Source: Lineus longissimus
Lineage: Eukaryota > Nemertea > Pilidiophora > Heteronemertea > Lineidae
Direction of reading: 5' to 3'
DNA: 64,000 bases
Assembly: GCF_910592395.1 (NCBI RefSeq)
Contig: NC_088315.1
Span: forward strand, 4,342,501 to 4,406,500
Shown here: positions 37,561 through 49,600 of the stretch, piece after piece
How positions within the stretch are numbered: the stretch's first letter is position 1
Layout: the number at the start of each line of letters is the position of its first letter
The notes under the pieces: model-generated
What the model saw: the letters and a program-made list of their open reading frames with translations, nothing else
Told to the model about the DNA's origin: nothing
The model's database searches: none
Translations under genes and position numbers: made by a program

Positions 37561-38429
37561 TCAGGGTTAAAGGTACTTAAACTAGAAACAGTGCTGTCAA
37601 TGCTGTTTGGTCTTTGTGTTCTGTCAATTTTGACTGTTTCATCAGAGCAAATGTATGGTTTTTCTTTTGTGGGCAAGTGTCATCGGGCATATAGTTCTCC
37701 TACTATGTAATGAAATTTTGCTCTATGATATATTTGTCGTTGTGGAAAAGATTTGAAGATCTCACTATGAACACAAAAGGTGGTATGCACAGGTGATATA
37801 CACAGCTGAACTGTGTTGCAATATGAATGGCCTGATGAAAAATAATTCAGAATAAACTACAAAGATAAAATCAAACTAACACTAACAGATGGTGACTATA
37901 CTCAGGTAAGTTCACAATAGGTTCTCTGATGGGTAATATAAGGGCATGATTCTGCTTCTGGAAAATGAAATTATGATACGTCAAATTAGCCATATTCATG
38001 ACAATCGAAACGAATTTCATTGTAAGAATGGGGATACAAACTTTCAAATTTACATGCCTGGATTATGTATTGACATTTTTGAGGGAGAACTGTGGTTCAG
38101 ATAGAATCTCCTAGCATACCTGCGCTTGTTTCTAAGTGTTTGATTTCCCTGGAAGCTAATTTTGAAACTGCAGAATTAAATGGTTCCATTGCAAGATGGT
38201 TAACTCGATGTTTAATAGCAGCAGAGCTGTAATCTTTTTTCATCTGACAATATCTCTAATGTTATAGACTAGAAATGGGATATTGTGAGGGAAAATGATT
38301 CGGGAGAAAATTACAAAACATACTAATAAAAGTACAAAAATAAGGCTATAAATGTATTTATGGTTGTTACTGTCTTCTCAACCTGTATGGTTGTACTGTC
38401 TTCTTCCTGGAGTTGTGAAATACTGGGGA
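37561..38429. other. Intergenic stretch without recognised genes
   Basis: AT-rich unique sequence between the PPP1R2 3' end and the minisatellite. A second AATAAA at 37851-37856 and an AATAAAA near 38330 could serve as distal PPP1R2 polyadenylation signals. Nothing else is seen. Confidence 0.5.
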
Positions 38430-40440
38430 CTTCCTCATGCTACGCAAGCCACGAGCTGTGAAAGACAGAGGAATATTCCTACTGTTACATCAGCCACAAT
38501 TTGTAAAGGACAGGATAACATTCCTCTGGCAACACCAAGGCGCAGGTTGTGAAAGACAGAAGACTATTGTTTTTGCTGCACCAGCCACCAGTTGTGAAAG
38601 ACCAGGAAATACTCGTCCTGCCATACCAACCACAAGCTATCAAAGACGGGAGCCTATTCCTCCTGCAGAACTGCCCACATGTTGTGATCAAAGAGACTGG
38701 GGACCATACCTCCTGCCTCACAAGCTACATGTAAAAGACCGGAGATTATTTATTCCCCCTGCTATATCGGCCAGCGGTTGTGATCAAAGATTGGAGACCA
38801 TACCTCCTGCTTCAGCAGCTACATGCTGTGAAAGCTAGAGGACTGTTCGGTTCCTCCTGCTAAACTAACCACGGGCTGTGAAAGACAGGAGACTATTACT
38901 CCTGCTACACCAGCCACAGGTTGTGAGAGACAGGGGACTAGTCCTCCTGCTGCTACACCAGCCACCTAGTCCTCCTGCTACACCAGCCACAGGCTGTGAG
39001 AGACAGGGGACTAGTCCTCCTGCTGCTACACCAGCCACAGGTTGTGAGAGACAGGGGACTAGTCCTCCTGCTACACCAGCCACAGGTTGTGAGAGACAGG
39101 AGACTAGTCCTCCTGCTACACCAGCCACAGGTTGTGAGAGACAGGGGACTAGTCCTCCTGCTACACCAGCCACAGGTTGTGAGAGACAGGGGACTAGTCC
39201 TCCTGCTGCTACACCATCCACAGGTTGTGAGAGACAGGGGACTAGTCCTCCTGCTACACCAGCTTCAGGTTGTGAGAGACAGGGGACTAGTCCTCCTGCT
39301 ACACCAGCCACAGGTTGTGAGAGACAGGAGACTAGTCCTCCTGCTACACCAGCCACAGGTTGTGAGAGACAGGGGACTAGTCCTCCTGCTACACCAGCCA
39401 CAGGTTGTGAGAGACAGGGGACTAGTCCTCCTGCTACACCAGCCACAGGTTGTGAGAGACAGGAGAGTAGTCCTCCTGCTACACCAGCTTCAGGTTGTGA
39501 AAGACAGGCCTAGGAGACTATTACTCCTGCTACACCATCCACAGGTTGTGAGAGACAGGGGACTAGTCCTCCTGCTACACCAGCCACAGGTTGTGAGAGA
39601 CAGGAGACTAGTCCTCCTGCTACACCAGCCACAGGTTGTGAGAGACAGGAGACTAGTCCTCCTGCTACACCATCCACAGGTTGTGAGAGACAGGAGACTA
39701 GTCCTCCTGCTGCTACACCATCCACAGGTTGTGAGAGACAGGGGACTAGTAGTCCTCCTGCTACACCATCCACAGGTTATGAGAAACAGGGGACTTGTCC
39801 TCCTACTACACCAGCCACAGGTTATGAGACACAGGGGGCTAGTCCACCTATTACACCAGCCACAAGTTGTGAAAGGGGGTTATTCCTCCTGCTACACCAG
39901 CCACAGGTTGTGAGAGACAGGGGACTAGTCCTCCTGTTACACCAGCCACAGGTTGTGAAAGAGGGTTATTCCTCCTGCTACACCAGCCTCAGGTTGTGAG
40001 AGATAGTGGGCTAGTCCTTCTGTTAAACCATCCACAGGTTGTAAAAGGTGTTATTCCTCCTGCTACACCAGCCACAGGTTTTGAGAGACAGGAGACTAGT
40101 CCTCCTGCTACACCAACCACAGGTTGTGAGAGACAGGGGACTAGTCTTCCTGCTGCTACACCAGCCACAGGTTGTGAGAGACCGGAGACTATTCCTCCTG
40201 CTACACCAGCCACAGGTTTTGAGAGACAGGGGACTAGTCATCCTGTTACACCAGCCAGAGGTTGTGAAATACAGGGGACTATTCCTCCTGCTACACAAGT
40301 CACGAGTTGTGAAAGAAAGAGGACTATTCTTTTTGCTACACTATTCTTCGCTTTTGAAAGACTGGGTCCTATTTCTCCTGCTACACCAACCTCAATTGTG
40401 AAAGACAGGGAGACGCAGACGACAAGAATTGATGGCCCAC
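38430..40440. repeat. 45/48-bp minisatellite, about 44 copies
   Basis: The unit is close to ACTAGTCCTCCTGCTACACC, then AGCCACAGGTTGTGAGAGAC, then AGGGG. Copies between about 38995 and 39490 are almost identical; those at either end (38430-38880 and 39830-40440) are decayed. Length variants are mainly 45 bp and 48 bp (one extra CTG triplet). Because the period is a multiple of three and the unit lacks stops, long open frames appear on both strands, up to 305 codons. Examples are TSPPATPATGCERQG repeats in one frame and VAGVAGGLVPCLSQP on the other strand. These are best read as products of the repeat, as there is no supported promoter, splice structure or family. Confidence 0.95.
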
Positions 40441-40559
40441 TGGAGGCTAATAAGAGACGACAGGATCGGTGGACAACCAATGGCAACCACCAACTCACCA
40501 ACGGTCTGATGGTTATGGTCCTCCGCTGATGTAACAGGAGGAATAGTTAGCTACCTGTC

Positions 40560-40930
40560 TTTAACAGACTGTGTCTGGTGTAGCAGTAGGAATAATTCCG
40601 GTCGCTCACACCACAGTTCATGAATCAGGAAGTGAAGTCCCCAGTCTTCGATCACAACCGGTGGATAGTCTTGCTAGAAGAATAGGCGCCTGTCTTTCAC
40701 AGGCTGTGTCTGGTTTGGCAGGAGGAAGAGTCCTCTGTCTGTCAAAACTTGTTCCCCTGTTTCTTACAACATGTGGCTGGTGAAGTAGGAGGTAAACCCG
40801 GATCTATCACAACTACTGGTCTTGTCACCTCTCTTCCATATCTTGTGGCTGGTTCAGCAGGGACAGTCCTCTCTTTTTCACAACTGCTCACAACCTGTGG
40901 CTGCCAAAGCAGGAAATATTCGTCCTCCTA
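40560..40930 (-). repeat. Decayed minisatellite copies in inverted orientation
   Basis: Immediately after the main array, several copies can be recognised as its reverse complement: TGTCTGGTGTAGCAGTAGGA, CTGTCTTTCACAGGCTGTGT, CTTACAACATGTGGCTGGTG and CACAACCTGTGGCTGCCAAA, each matching CTGTCTCTCACAACCTGTGG plus CTGGTGTAGCAGGAGGA. They are heavily diverged. The repeat family therefore switches strand near 40500-40560. Confidence 0.75.
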
Positions 40931-41199
40931 TCAAGCATCAGTGTGCCTCTGGCTGGTGGGAAATGGCCAGTCAGGGGCAGCGATACAGACAGCCCTGCCC
41001 TTGATCCCTGCCGAAGCAGGAGGTATTGGTCCTCACATCAAGCATCAGTGGACCTCTGGTGGCAAGTCGAGTTTTGAGGAGCAGCTATGGAGTGGCCCAC
41101 TGGTTACGATGCTGTCACTGGTGGTCCACATATTATAAATCTTCGTTGTGTCAGTTATTCTAGCTGTCTGAGACATCTAGCTCCATGCCATTTAGGATA

Positions 41200-41985
41200 T
41201 ATATCTAGCTTCACCAGGACACATAGGACAATGAGACTCTCTAGCTGGGCAAATGGGGACATTGGTACATCTTTACTACTCTCTTGTCTTGTCACATAGG
41301 ACATTGGGACATCTAGCTGGGCCGATGGGGACATTGGTACATCTTTGATCTTTACTACATACTCTCTTGTCTTGTCACATAGGACACTAGGACATCTAGC
41401 TGGGCAAATGGGGACATTGGTACATCTTTACTACATACTCTCTGTCTTGTCACATAGGACACGAGGACATCTAGCTGAGCCAATGGGGACATTGGTACAT
41501 CTTTACTACATACTCTCTTGTCTTGTAACATAGGACAATGAGACTCTCTAGCTGAGCCAATGGGGACATTGGTACATCTTTACTACATACTCTCTTGACT
41601 GGTCACGACATTGGGACATCAAGCTCAACCAATGGGGACATTGGTACATCTTTACTACATACTCTCTTGTCTTGTAACATAGGACATTGGGACATCAAGC
41701 TAACCAATGGGGACATTGGTACATCTTTACTACATACTCTCTTGTCTTGTAACATAGGACATTGGGACATCAAGCTCAACCAATGGGGACATTGGTACAT
41801 CTTTACTACATACTCTCTTGTCTTGTAACATAGGACATTGGGACATCACGCTCAACCAATGGGGACATTGGTACATCTTTACTACATACTCTCTTGCCTG
41901 GTCACATAGGACATTGGGACATCTAGCTGAGCCAAGGGGACATTGGTAAATCTTTATTACATACTCTTTTGACTGGTAACATTAT
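41200..41985. repeat. 76-bp minisatellite, about 10 copies
   Basis: The unit includes GACATTGGTACATCTTTACT, ACATACTCTCTTGTCTTGT and ACATAGGACATTGGGACATC. Successive ATTGGGACATCA sites at 41761 and 41837 give a 76-bp period; some units carry small deletions or an extra TTTGATC. The last unit is cut near 41985, where a different repeat begins. Short open frames across it have no coding merit. Confidence 0.93.
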
Positions 41986-42258
41986 ATAAATATTGCCCGC
42001 CACGGAGGGTAACATGCCGAATGTCGCCTCGCTGGGATGTGCCAATGTCTCCCGAGGCTTTGTCCTTGCGTAGAGATGCCGACGTCGGAGAAAACACTGG
42101 TCGATCACGGCACAAGTAAACCATATCAACTTATCAATATATGCGGTCAAGCTCGTGATGTCAGTGTGTATTTGGCAGTAACGCATGATTGTCAATTTTG
42201 CCACGAAAAACGACACACTTTTGGCATGTTATAAAAATATTGCCCGCCACGGAGGGTA
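41982..42258. repeat. 30-bp direct repeat bounding a 247-bp segment
   Basis: TTATATAAATATTGCCCGCC plus ACGGAGGGTA at 41982-42011 recurs with three differences at 42229-42258. The enclosed segment is unique. Beyond it, at about 42318-42337, is a perfect inverted repeat GCGACACC-ATAC-GGTGTCGC. Together these may be remains of a mobile element whose limits I cannot define. Confidence 0.6.
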
Positions 42259-42659
42259 TTTGGAATTGCAGACGACACTTTTTTATAAACTTTGCACAAC
42301 ACAATCTGATAATAGGGGGCGACACCATACGGTGTCGCACAACAGACCTAGAGGTGGGGCTAAATTACTACTCCAAGCCTCGTCAACGGTGACCATTGTA
42401 GCAAAGCCTCGACCTACTGTCTCTGCCACAGTTGGCAAATTTGAGCGGGGGCATGTAAATTGGACATTTGGCCCGGCGCCCGGGAGATTGTTGACAACAT
42501 TGTGAATACCACACGGTCACGTGACGTGTATCAGCCAATCATATTCACAGAATCTCACTTGAGTATGAATAAGCCAACTTCATCCTGAGATCATGTCAGG
42601 ATGAGCCGAATGAAAGAGATAAATTGGGCCTGCAAAATAATTTACCACAAAGATAACTT

Positions 42660-45600
42660 CACAGATAAAATGTGTTGCACTTTTATTTAAATTATCTTAG
42701 AAATTTTTACAAAATGTACACACAAAAGACCTAAAAGCTACGGGCAGTCCAGGCTAAAATCTACAAGGACTACCAATGACAACTCATTACATGTAATGAT
42801 ATTGCAAACAAACACAGGCAGGAAAAAAACTAGAAGTACACGTAGGTTGATTTCAAGACAGAATGCCAGATTTTCACCATTATTCTACAAGGTATAAACC
42901 AAGTATCAGTGCTAGCAACATTATGTAATGTCAGGAAAACACCCATAGAATTTAGTTCCACAATCTGATACTAGATGTCCCTGACTGTTTCCCAATCCAG
43001 TGGCTCAAAGGTGGAAAGAAATAGACAACACCTTGAATGTTGCTTTTTGGCAGTTTAACGTCTTCAGCAAACTATATTTGGCCAAGCAGGGAAATAGGGA
43101 CCCTATCTTAATATCATGTTTACTTTTCAAAACCCCAGAAACGTGGTGAATACATGTAGATACTCTGTTGTTGTCCATGTATGCTAACATTTTAAGTACT
43201 AACACAGATTTAACAAGGAATGTTGTGGTAATGCGGGAGAAAGAGGGTTCAAAAATAGTAGGAACTGAATCACTGAAAATGTATTAGAGCTTTCCTTCTT
43301 ATTCCTTACCTATGTTAAGTTTAAAAACAATTGACTAAAGTTCCAGAAGTTCAACTTGTTTCTGGCTTGTATAATTCTCAGCGGCACAGCTGCAATGATT
43401 GTACCACCCTAAATAAAAACTCAGAGGGCGGATGATAAGTTAAAGCAATATTGTCTCTCAAACTACAAGCAGTTTATATCCAAACTGCTGCTACGTCATT
43501 TTGGTGCAGGATTTCACAACATTTAAGAAAGCACACTTTACAAACAAATCTTCAAACCTCAAGTAATTATGGGTCTAATTAACGAAATCAAGAGACCAAA
43601 ATCTCCTGTGCTGGAAATGTCCAGAAAGACCTGAAGCATTTTGAGGCCTCTTTGATAATATTAATAGGCCGACATAGAGGGCCTAAAAAGGTGTGTGGTA
43701 AAACAATGAACTACACTTGGTGTGACAGACTTGAATGAGTTTTGTCTGCAAAGTTTCAGGAAAGAATTGTTAGATATGACTAAGTTAAAACTGTTACCAA
43801 GGGACCCGAATTACACTATCAACTATTTAAAGCCTAAAATAAATTAAGTAAAATATACACCACCCAACAATGAATATAAAAATATGTTTGTAGAAGTATA
43901 AATAGCAGACAACGAGAACAATCAACAAAGAGTTTTAGATATGTACGTATGTATGATTATCTCATGTAACCTAAACCATCCCACACAACCTTATCAATAT
44001 CTTAGTTCATGCTTGAAACATTACTTTTTTTATACAAGTAGACTGTTATCATAAACACCTGTAAATAACCTTTTGAAATCTTGTTGGGATATCCAATTAC
44101 AGCAAGTAGGGCCCTTCATATGCCCAACTGAAGCAATGAGTACTAAAACCACACATGTCAAACATTGATATGATAGTTTTGAGAACTCAAAATAATGATG
44201 ATCAGGAAATGGTCTTACATGTAACTCAAATACACCAAAAGTGTGACAAGTGGGGTTTTAGTTCTTGGTGCTTGAATTTAACTAGTAAATGTCATGGTCT
44301 TTTGGACGTTGCACAACACCTAAACACAAAAATAAAACGCAAGAACTAGTGAGCGGAGAGGGCTAAAAAAGAACAAGGAAAGTTTATTAACAACATGTAC
44401 AAAGCGTACATTGTCATGATCAATATGTCAAGTTTATACAGCATGGCGTAGGCTTGTTTGTAAGTACAAAATAAACGCTTCAAATCTCAGGTTTCATTGA
44501 AATACGATCATAAGAAATTTGAATGTTTGAAATTGGATTTCTCGTCAATTGGTAGCCAGCCACTCATGGCAAACATGACAAAGAAATGCTAAAATTTAAG
44601 CATGATCTTTGTTGAGATGTTGCCTAGTTGACCAACTTGATGTAGACGGTACCCCATTGCAAGAATTACTGCCAGCTGACACTAATGACAAAGTTCCTGC
44701 ACACAAAGAAATAGAAATATACACTCTCTGGTTGTGATGACCAGCAATGGTTTGAAGCAAATCGTCTTACATCATAGCACTTTTCTACTGCGCCTACTAC
44801 TACTCCTATGGTACTTTTCAAACAGCTTATTCACTGAGATTTGAAGTTGAAAGAGGGATGTAAATCAGGGTATCAGCAGTACATCTAAATCCTTGAGGAT
44901 TCCCAACATTATGAAAACATTCCAGGAAAACACAGATTATACATTGAATAATATAACCAACAATGTGCTATACCTCACCAATTAGTTCTAAATGTGTCAC
45001 CTGTGAAAGAATAATCATTACCTAGGTGTATCTATGATAGCACACACAAAAAGTTCATATAATGGTATATTTGCAGAAACAGAATTTGCATTCATGTTCA
45101 CATCAAACAGTGTTGCTTCAGGCCTTGTAATCAAAAACAGTGTTTTTCATAAACTAATTTTCTAAACTGCTCCGCAAAAGAGCAATTTCTTTCCCTGTGA
45201 TATAGCCATGGAATGGTCATGATTTATGACTGGAAAATGGCCCCTGATTGGTTTAATCACAATTAATTGCCATGCTGTCATGGCAACTCACAGGTCACAG
45301 TGAGAGAAGTTGCTCGTTTGAGCTGTGCTCAAGCTAAGTAACTATTTAATTTCAGGAACACACGATCTGTGGCAACAAAAACTCCGCAAACAGCAATTAA
45401 CCATGGCAACACAAGTTATGCCTATCCATGGCAAGATGCCATGAAGGTCTAGATACAGGTACATAAATCCATTGTAACTGAAAGTTCGATTGTTTAGAAA
45501 TGTCTACTTGAGGCAAGCCATCACACACAATCCAATATATTCATATATTTGGCAACAATATGTTTCCATGGCAATGACATCCATGATGACTGCACATAAC

Positions 45601-46600
45601 CACATGTACCCATGGCGATGATGCAAAATATTCATGTTACAATTGAAACGCTGATAATTGCCCATAACAACAAGCACACGTATCCATGGTAACGATGACA
45701 CGTATCCATGGTAATGATGATAGATACCCATGGCAGAAGCATATCCTGTTGAAAATGATTAGATCCATCCATTGGCACATGGTTTATCCCTAGCAACAGA
45801 TGTTTATAACCATAGCAACCCATAATATCCCTGGAGATACCAAGATCCCATGTTGACAAAACACTGTATCCATTCATCAGTGAAATCACTCTGGTACTCA
45901 ATATATCCGTAGGATTGTATTTTGTATCCAATGATAATAATCCATAACAGTATCTATCAACAGCCGGGGCTGCTACGTACATCAAAAACGAGAGAATCCT
46001 TTTTGAACCATGATAATGTCTATCCATTATTTCACGGCAAATGGCTATAAAAGTGTGCTTCTGACAACAAGACAGAAAAACTGGTCCAAGACAAGTCAGC
46101 GCTATAAAGAACTTAGACCAGCAATGGTGTGTGTGTGTGATGTTGTGCCTACAGACATGACAGATATATGTCATAAGTGCTTGGTGCCACACAATGACAC
46201 TAGAGTTTGCATACTTTTACAAGTTGTGTTTTTTAGACACTGTAGGAGCGTGTCCCGATTTACAACGCAGCCGACTATTACCTCAGATTGAAATGATCCA
46301 ATATCATTCTTTCTGGCTGGAGGTCTGTTCTCACAGCGGTATACTTACTAGCACTGTCACTTTGGGACAGACCAACATGTTTAGCATGTCAAATCTATCA
46401 AAGTTCACACAGGTGACAATAAATTTGTCACCCAAATAATTTGTCGGGATTTGGGCCCTTGTAAAAAAGCGAGCGAGCTCGTAAAAATATTGTCTGCTCC
46501 AAACCTTTAAAGGGCCTTCTCTCCAGCTAAAGCACAATGGAACAATGACTATGATCTGATGCAATGCCTATAAAACAATGTCCCGCAACAGCCACATGAA
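42660..46600 (-). other. RP2: RP2 3' UTR (putative, ~3.9 kb)
   Basis: No further exon follows the RP2 stop codon. The plus strand has TTTATT at 42682-42687, giving AATAAA on the gene strand, next to the change into repeat-rich sequence; this would make a 3.9-kb 3' UTR. Closer signals exist (for example TTTATT near 44384), so the real end may be nearer. A 186-codon open frame on the minus strand within it (45632-46192) runs through CCATGG-rich repeats and shows no family. Confidence 0.4.
45400..45830. promoter_or_regulatory. Cluster of RFX X-box-like CCATGG sites
   Basis: Repeated matches to the X-box GTTNCCATGGNAAC occur within 430 bp: GTTTCCATGGCAAT at 45562-45575, GTATCCATGGTAAC at 45680-45693, GTATCCATGGTAAT about 22 bp further on, AACCATGGCAAC ending at 45410, and AACCATAGCAAC ending near 45819. 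Part of the cluster is a degenerate tandem repeat of about 22 bp, which may itself explain the recurrence. It lies just downstream of the RP2 stop codon. Confidence 0.4.
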
Positions 46601-49600
46601 CTAGCAGCCCATCTGCATGTCGGCATAGTTATAAAAGTTTTCTATCTGTTGGTGTGAAGTGTTCTTGTTCGAGGAGACAAACACTAATCCCGTGGATCCT
46701 TGCAGCACCTCGATGACGGTTTGTTGGCAGTGCTTGATGCAGTTGTCACCCGTGAATTCAAAACCAATGACCGGACCTGCAACATAGAACAGAAGATACT
46801 ATTAGCGATAAATAACACAATTTCATAACTTTGCAACCAAACTGCCACTGCCGTTCAAAATTGCATCCCTGGGACTGCCTTAATAGGGAGATGTCCTAGT
46901 TAAAGAGGTCAAGCTGTACAGAAACTACCAATTCGTCAGCAAAACCACTGTCCTTAATAGGAAGGGTGTCCTGCTAAGAGAGACTAACGCTAGTGGGGTA
47001 TACTCTACCTTGTTTTGTAGCTTGTGAATATGAATCTGAACCGAAAACTCTCTTGGCATCATCCGGTTGCATAGTAAGCTCTTTACACTGAACAAGCCTA
47101 CAGTTAGGCTGAAAATAAACAAACAAGGTTAGTCTCACCATCTGATGTTTGCGTATGGAAGTTGATTAGGAAACTCTTGGTCCAAGTAATGAATGAGTGG
47201 ACTTCTTTTTCTGCTCTGTTCAGCAACGGAAGTTTGTAACCATGGCTGAATGGTCTAATCTCATTCATCTATTTTGCTTTTACTTATTACCAATGATTTC
47301 ATATGAAGTCAGTCCAGTGGTGGCCTTGCCAGGTTTGCAGGTATATATCCTATGGTTGCTACCAAGGTGATATCTAGGGCAAGTGACCCTGACGTTGGCC
47401 GAGGCACAGGGGTAAACTTACAAATTTTTTCATTTGTTCTAAAAATTTCTTCGCTCTGTAATGCTGGCCTCCATCATTGAAAAACACAATGAGACAACCC
47501 TGAAAAATAATGATAAAACCATTATTAATATTATTTCATTCTTGGTGTATTTTATATCAAAATGTTTTTCTTCTTTGCTTTTTTTATTTATGTAAAACTA
47601 GGATATTTGTGAAATCTGAACAAATAAAATGACTGCATGGTCTTACAGCACATTCTCCCAAGTTAACCATAACACTACTCTAGAAGTAAGAGATCTTATG
47701 ATGTAAGCTTACCTCTTCTGTGTCTGACGGATTCCGTCTTGACCCCAACGTTTTCTGTATTACACTTTTGTCCTTTGACACTGATATTCGGAGTTTACAA
47801 AAGGGTTCTGTGGTAGGTAATGGGACGCGATCTTCTATCTTGATTTCCTGCAAAATGGATGAAATTATCAGAGGAGCAGCAAATTTTGACAAAGGCACAC
47901 ATGTACAGTTGATTTTCATAACTTTTGATGTATCTTAAGGCAGTTAGGAGCAGATGAGAAGTTTGAGGGACCGAAAAGAGTTTGGTATAAAGGTCATTTG
48001 CCCCTACTCTGGGTGATGAAGTTGACATCGTATATTCTGACCAATACTGAGGCCTGTTTTAGTCCTAAGTTTTAAACTAGCATGTAAGAAACTTACCTCA
48101 GGTAATAGGCTGAAATTTGTTTCACCAGGTACAGGCGTAAAGTCATGGACGCTGCTCCAGTTATTGTTGTATATGCTAATGTCGGCTTTGTGGAACTGGT
48201 CTGAAAGATGTAACGATGGGATGAAATAATCAGCTTAATTATGGATGATTCCTTTACCTTACCCAATCTCCTCATCAACATGCCCATTTTGGACTTGAAG
48301 GATACTGCAGCCATCTTGTAATTGTTGGCCATTTTGAATTTTATGGGACCAGGTCGTTTACTTCTCCCTGATGCTACTTGACGTCAACAGCAGAGATTAT
48401 CAAATTGTGATTTTTTACCAATCATCATCCACTACCTACACACCCACCTTCTAATTCTGGATAGTAATACTGGAAGCATCCAAATTTCATCCCTGTTGAT
48501 GACTCAATCACAGGCTGTGTTGCACAGGCAAGAAACGTATCCACTTTTTTACAGTCCCGCGTCCGAAACTGCTGACATGCAACCACAAATTTGCAGTCTG
48601 TACAGTCACGGATATAAATGCTGAAAAACGAATGAAAACCATGAAAATTCAAAATCACTTTCAACTTTAATTTCAATTTTTCTAAACTACTGATCCGACT
48701 GAATGTCAACTGGGACATTATACGAGCCCAATCTCAACTAGGGTCTTCAGTCTGTGCAAATGTAACACCAATGTGATGAGGTGCCCCTAGATTCCAGTGA
48801 CGAGACAGCAAAACAGGACTACGGTTTTCATTCAAGGGACATTTTTGAAAAAGCTCTCCTCAACCCGTCAGAACTCAACCAGTGATTCAATGAATCACAT
48901 TTTCTACTGAATTTTGCCTCAATTTAATACTGTACCTGCTATGTACTGGCCCAATAAAGAATCGACAATTGGTACAGTCATCGATGATGATTGTGGCGAT
49001 GTGATCGAACAGGTATATCGTACAATCCTGGAATAAAGACAACAAAACAATTATCATTTCACATCCTTCATAAAGGTCAACCACTTTCATGGCTGATGCC
49101 AAAGTATCTTAATACTTCAGAGGCAATGCAAATCAGCTTACCACAGACATTAATTCTAAAAGGGCGTGGCATAAATGGATCAAGCCCAATCCGTGAGAAT
49201 CGAATCGAATGGCAGTTGTGAAAATTGGCATTCACGCCACGCAACACTGTTGACGTCATTTGGAGCAAGACGATTCTTCAGGATGTGCCACGTTTTAAAA
49301 CCCTTCCCACTGATGTCTGTGAACTTTTCTGTCATCAGCAAGGGCGTGCTGGGAATAGAATGAGTACTTCAGAGAGGTTTGGATATTCCTGGAGTCTGAT
49401 ACGCCAGGTGAATCCGCATGCCTTGGAAAAGATTTGCGGAATACTGGTCAGTCAATTTACAGTCATCTGGTTATCAGGATACTTCTTATTGACCATTCCA
49501 AGCTTTAGGATTCTGCTGATTCGGCATGAAAGCTTTTTCTCCTGTCTGGCCCCTAGCGCAAACGAGATATTTTTCTTGCAGCCACCTGTGACAAGTATCA

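Noticed and set aside
38996-39913. 305-codon open frame (and 211- and 193-codon frames in other phases) across the minisatellite
   Set aside because: All arise from a stop-free 45-bp unit whose length is a multiple of three; frames are open on both strands, and there is no start context, splice structure or family.
42185-42505. 106-codon open frame on the plus strand
   Set aside because: Spans a direct repeat and a palindrome; no family resemblance and no transcript evidence.
45632-46192. 186-codon open frame on the minus strand
   Set aside because: It runs through CCATGG-rich degenerate repeats in the RP2 3' UTR region and shows no recognisable domain or similarity.
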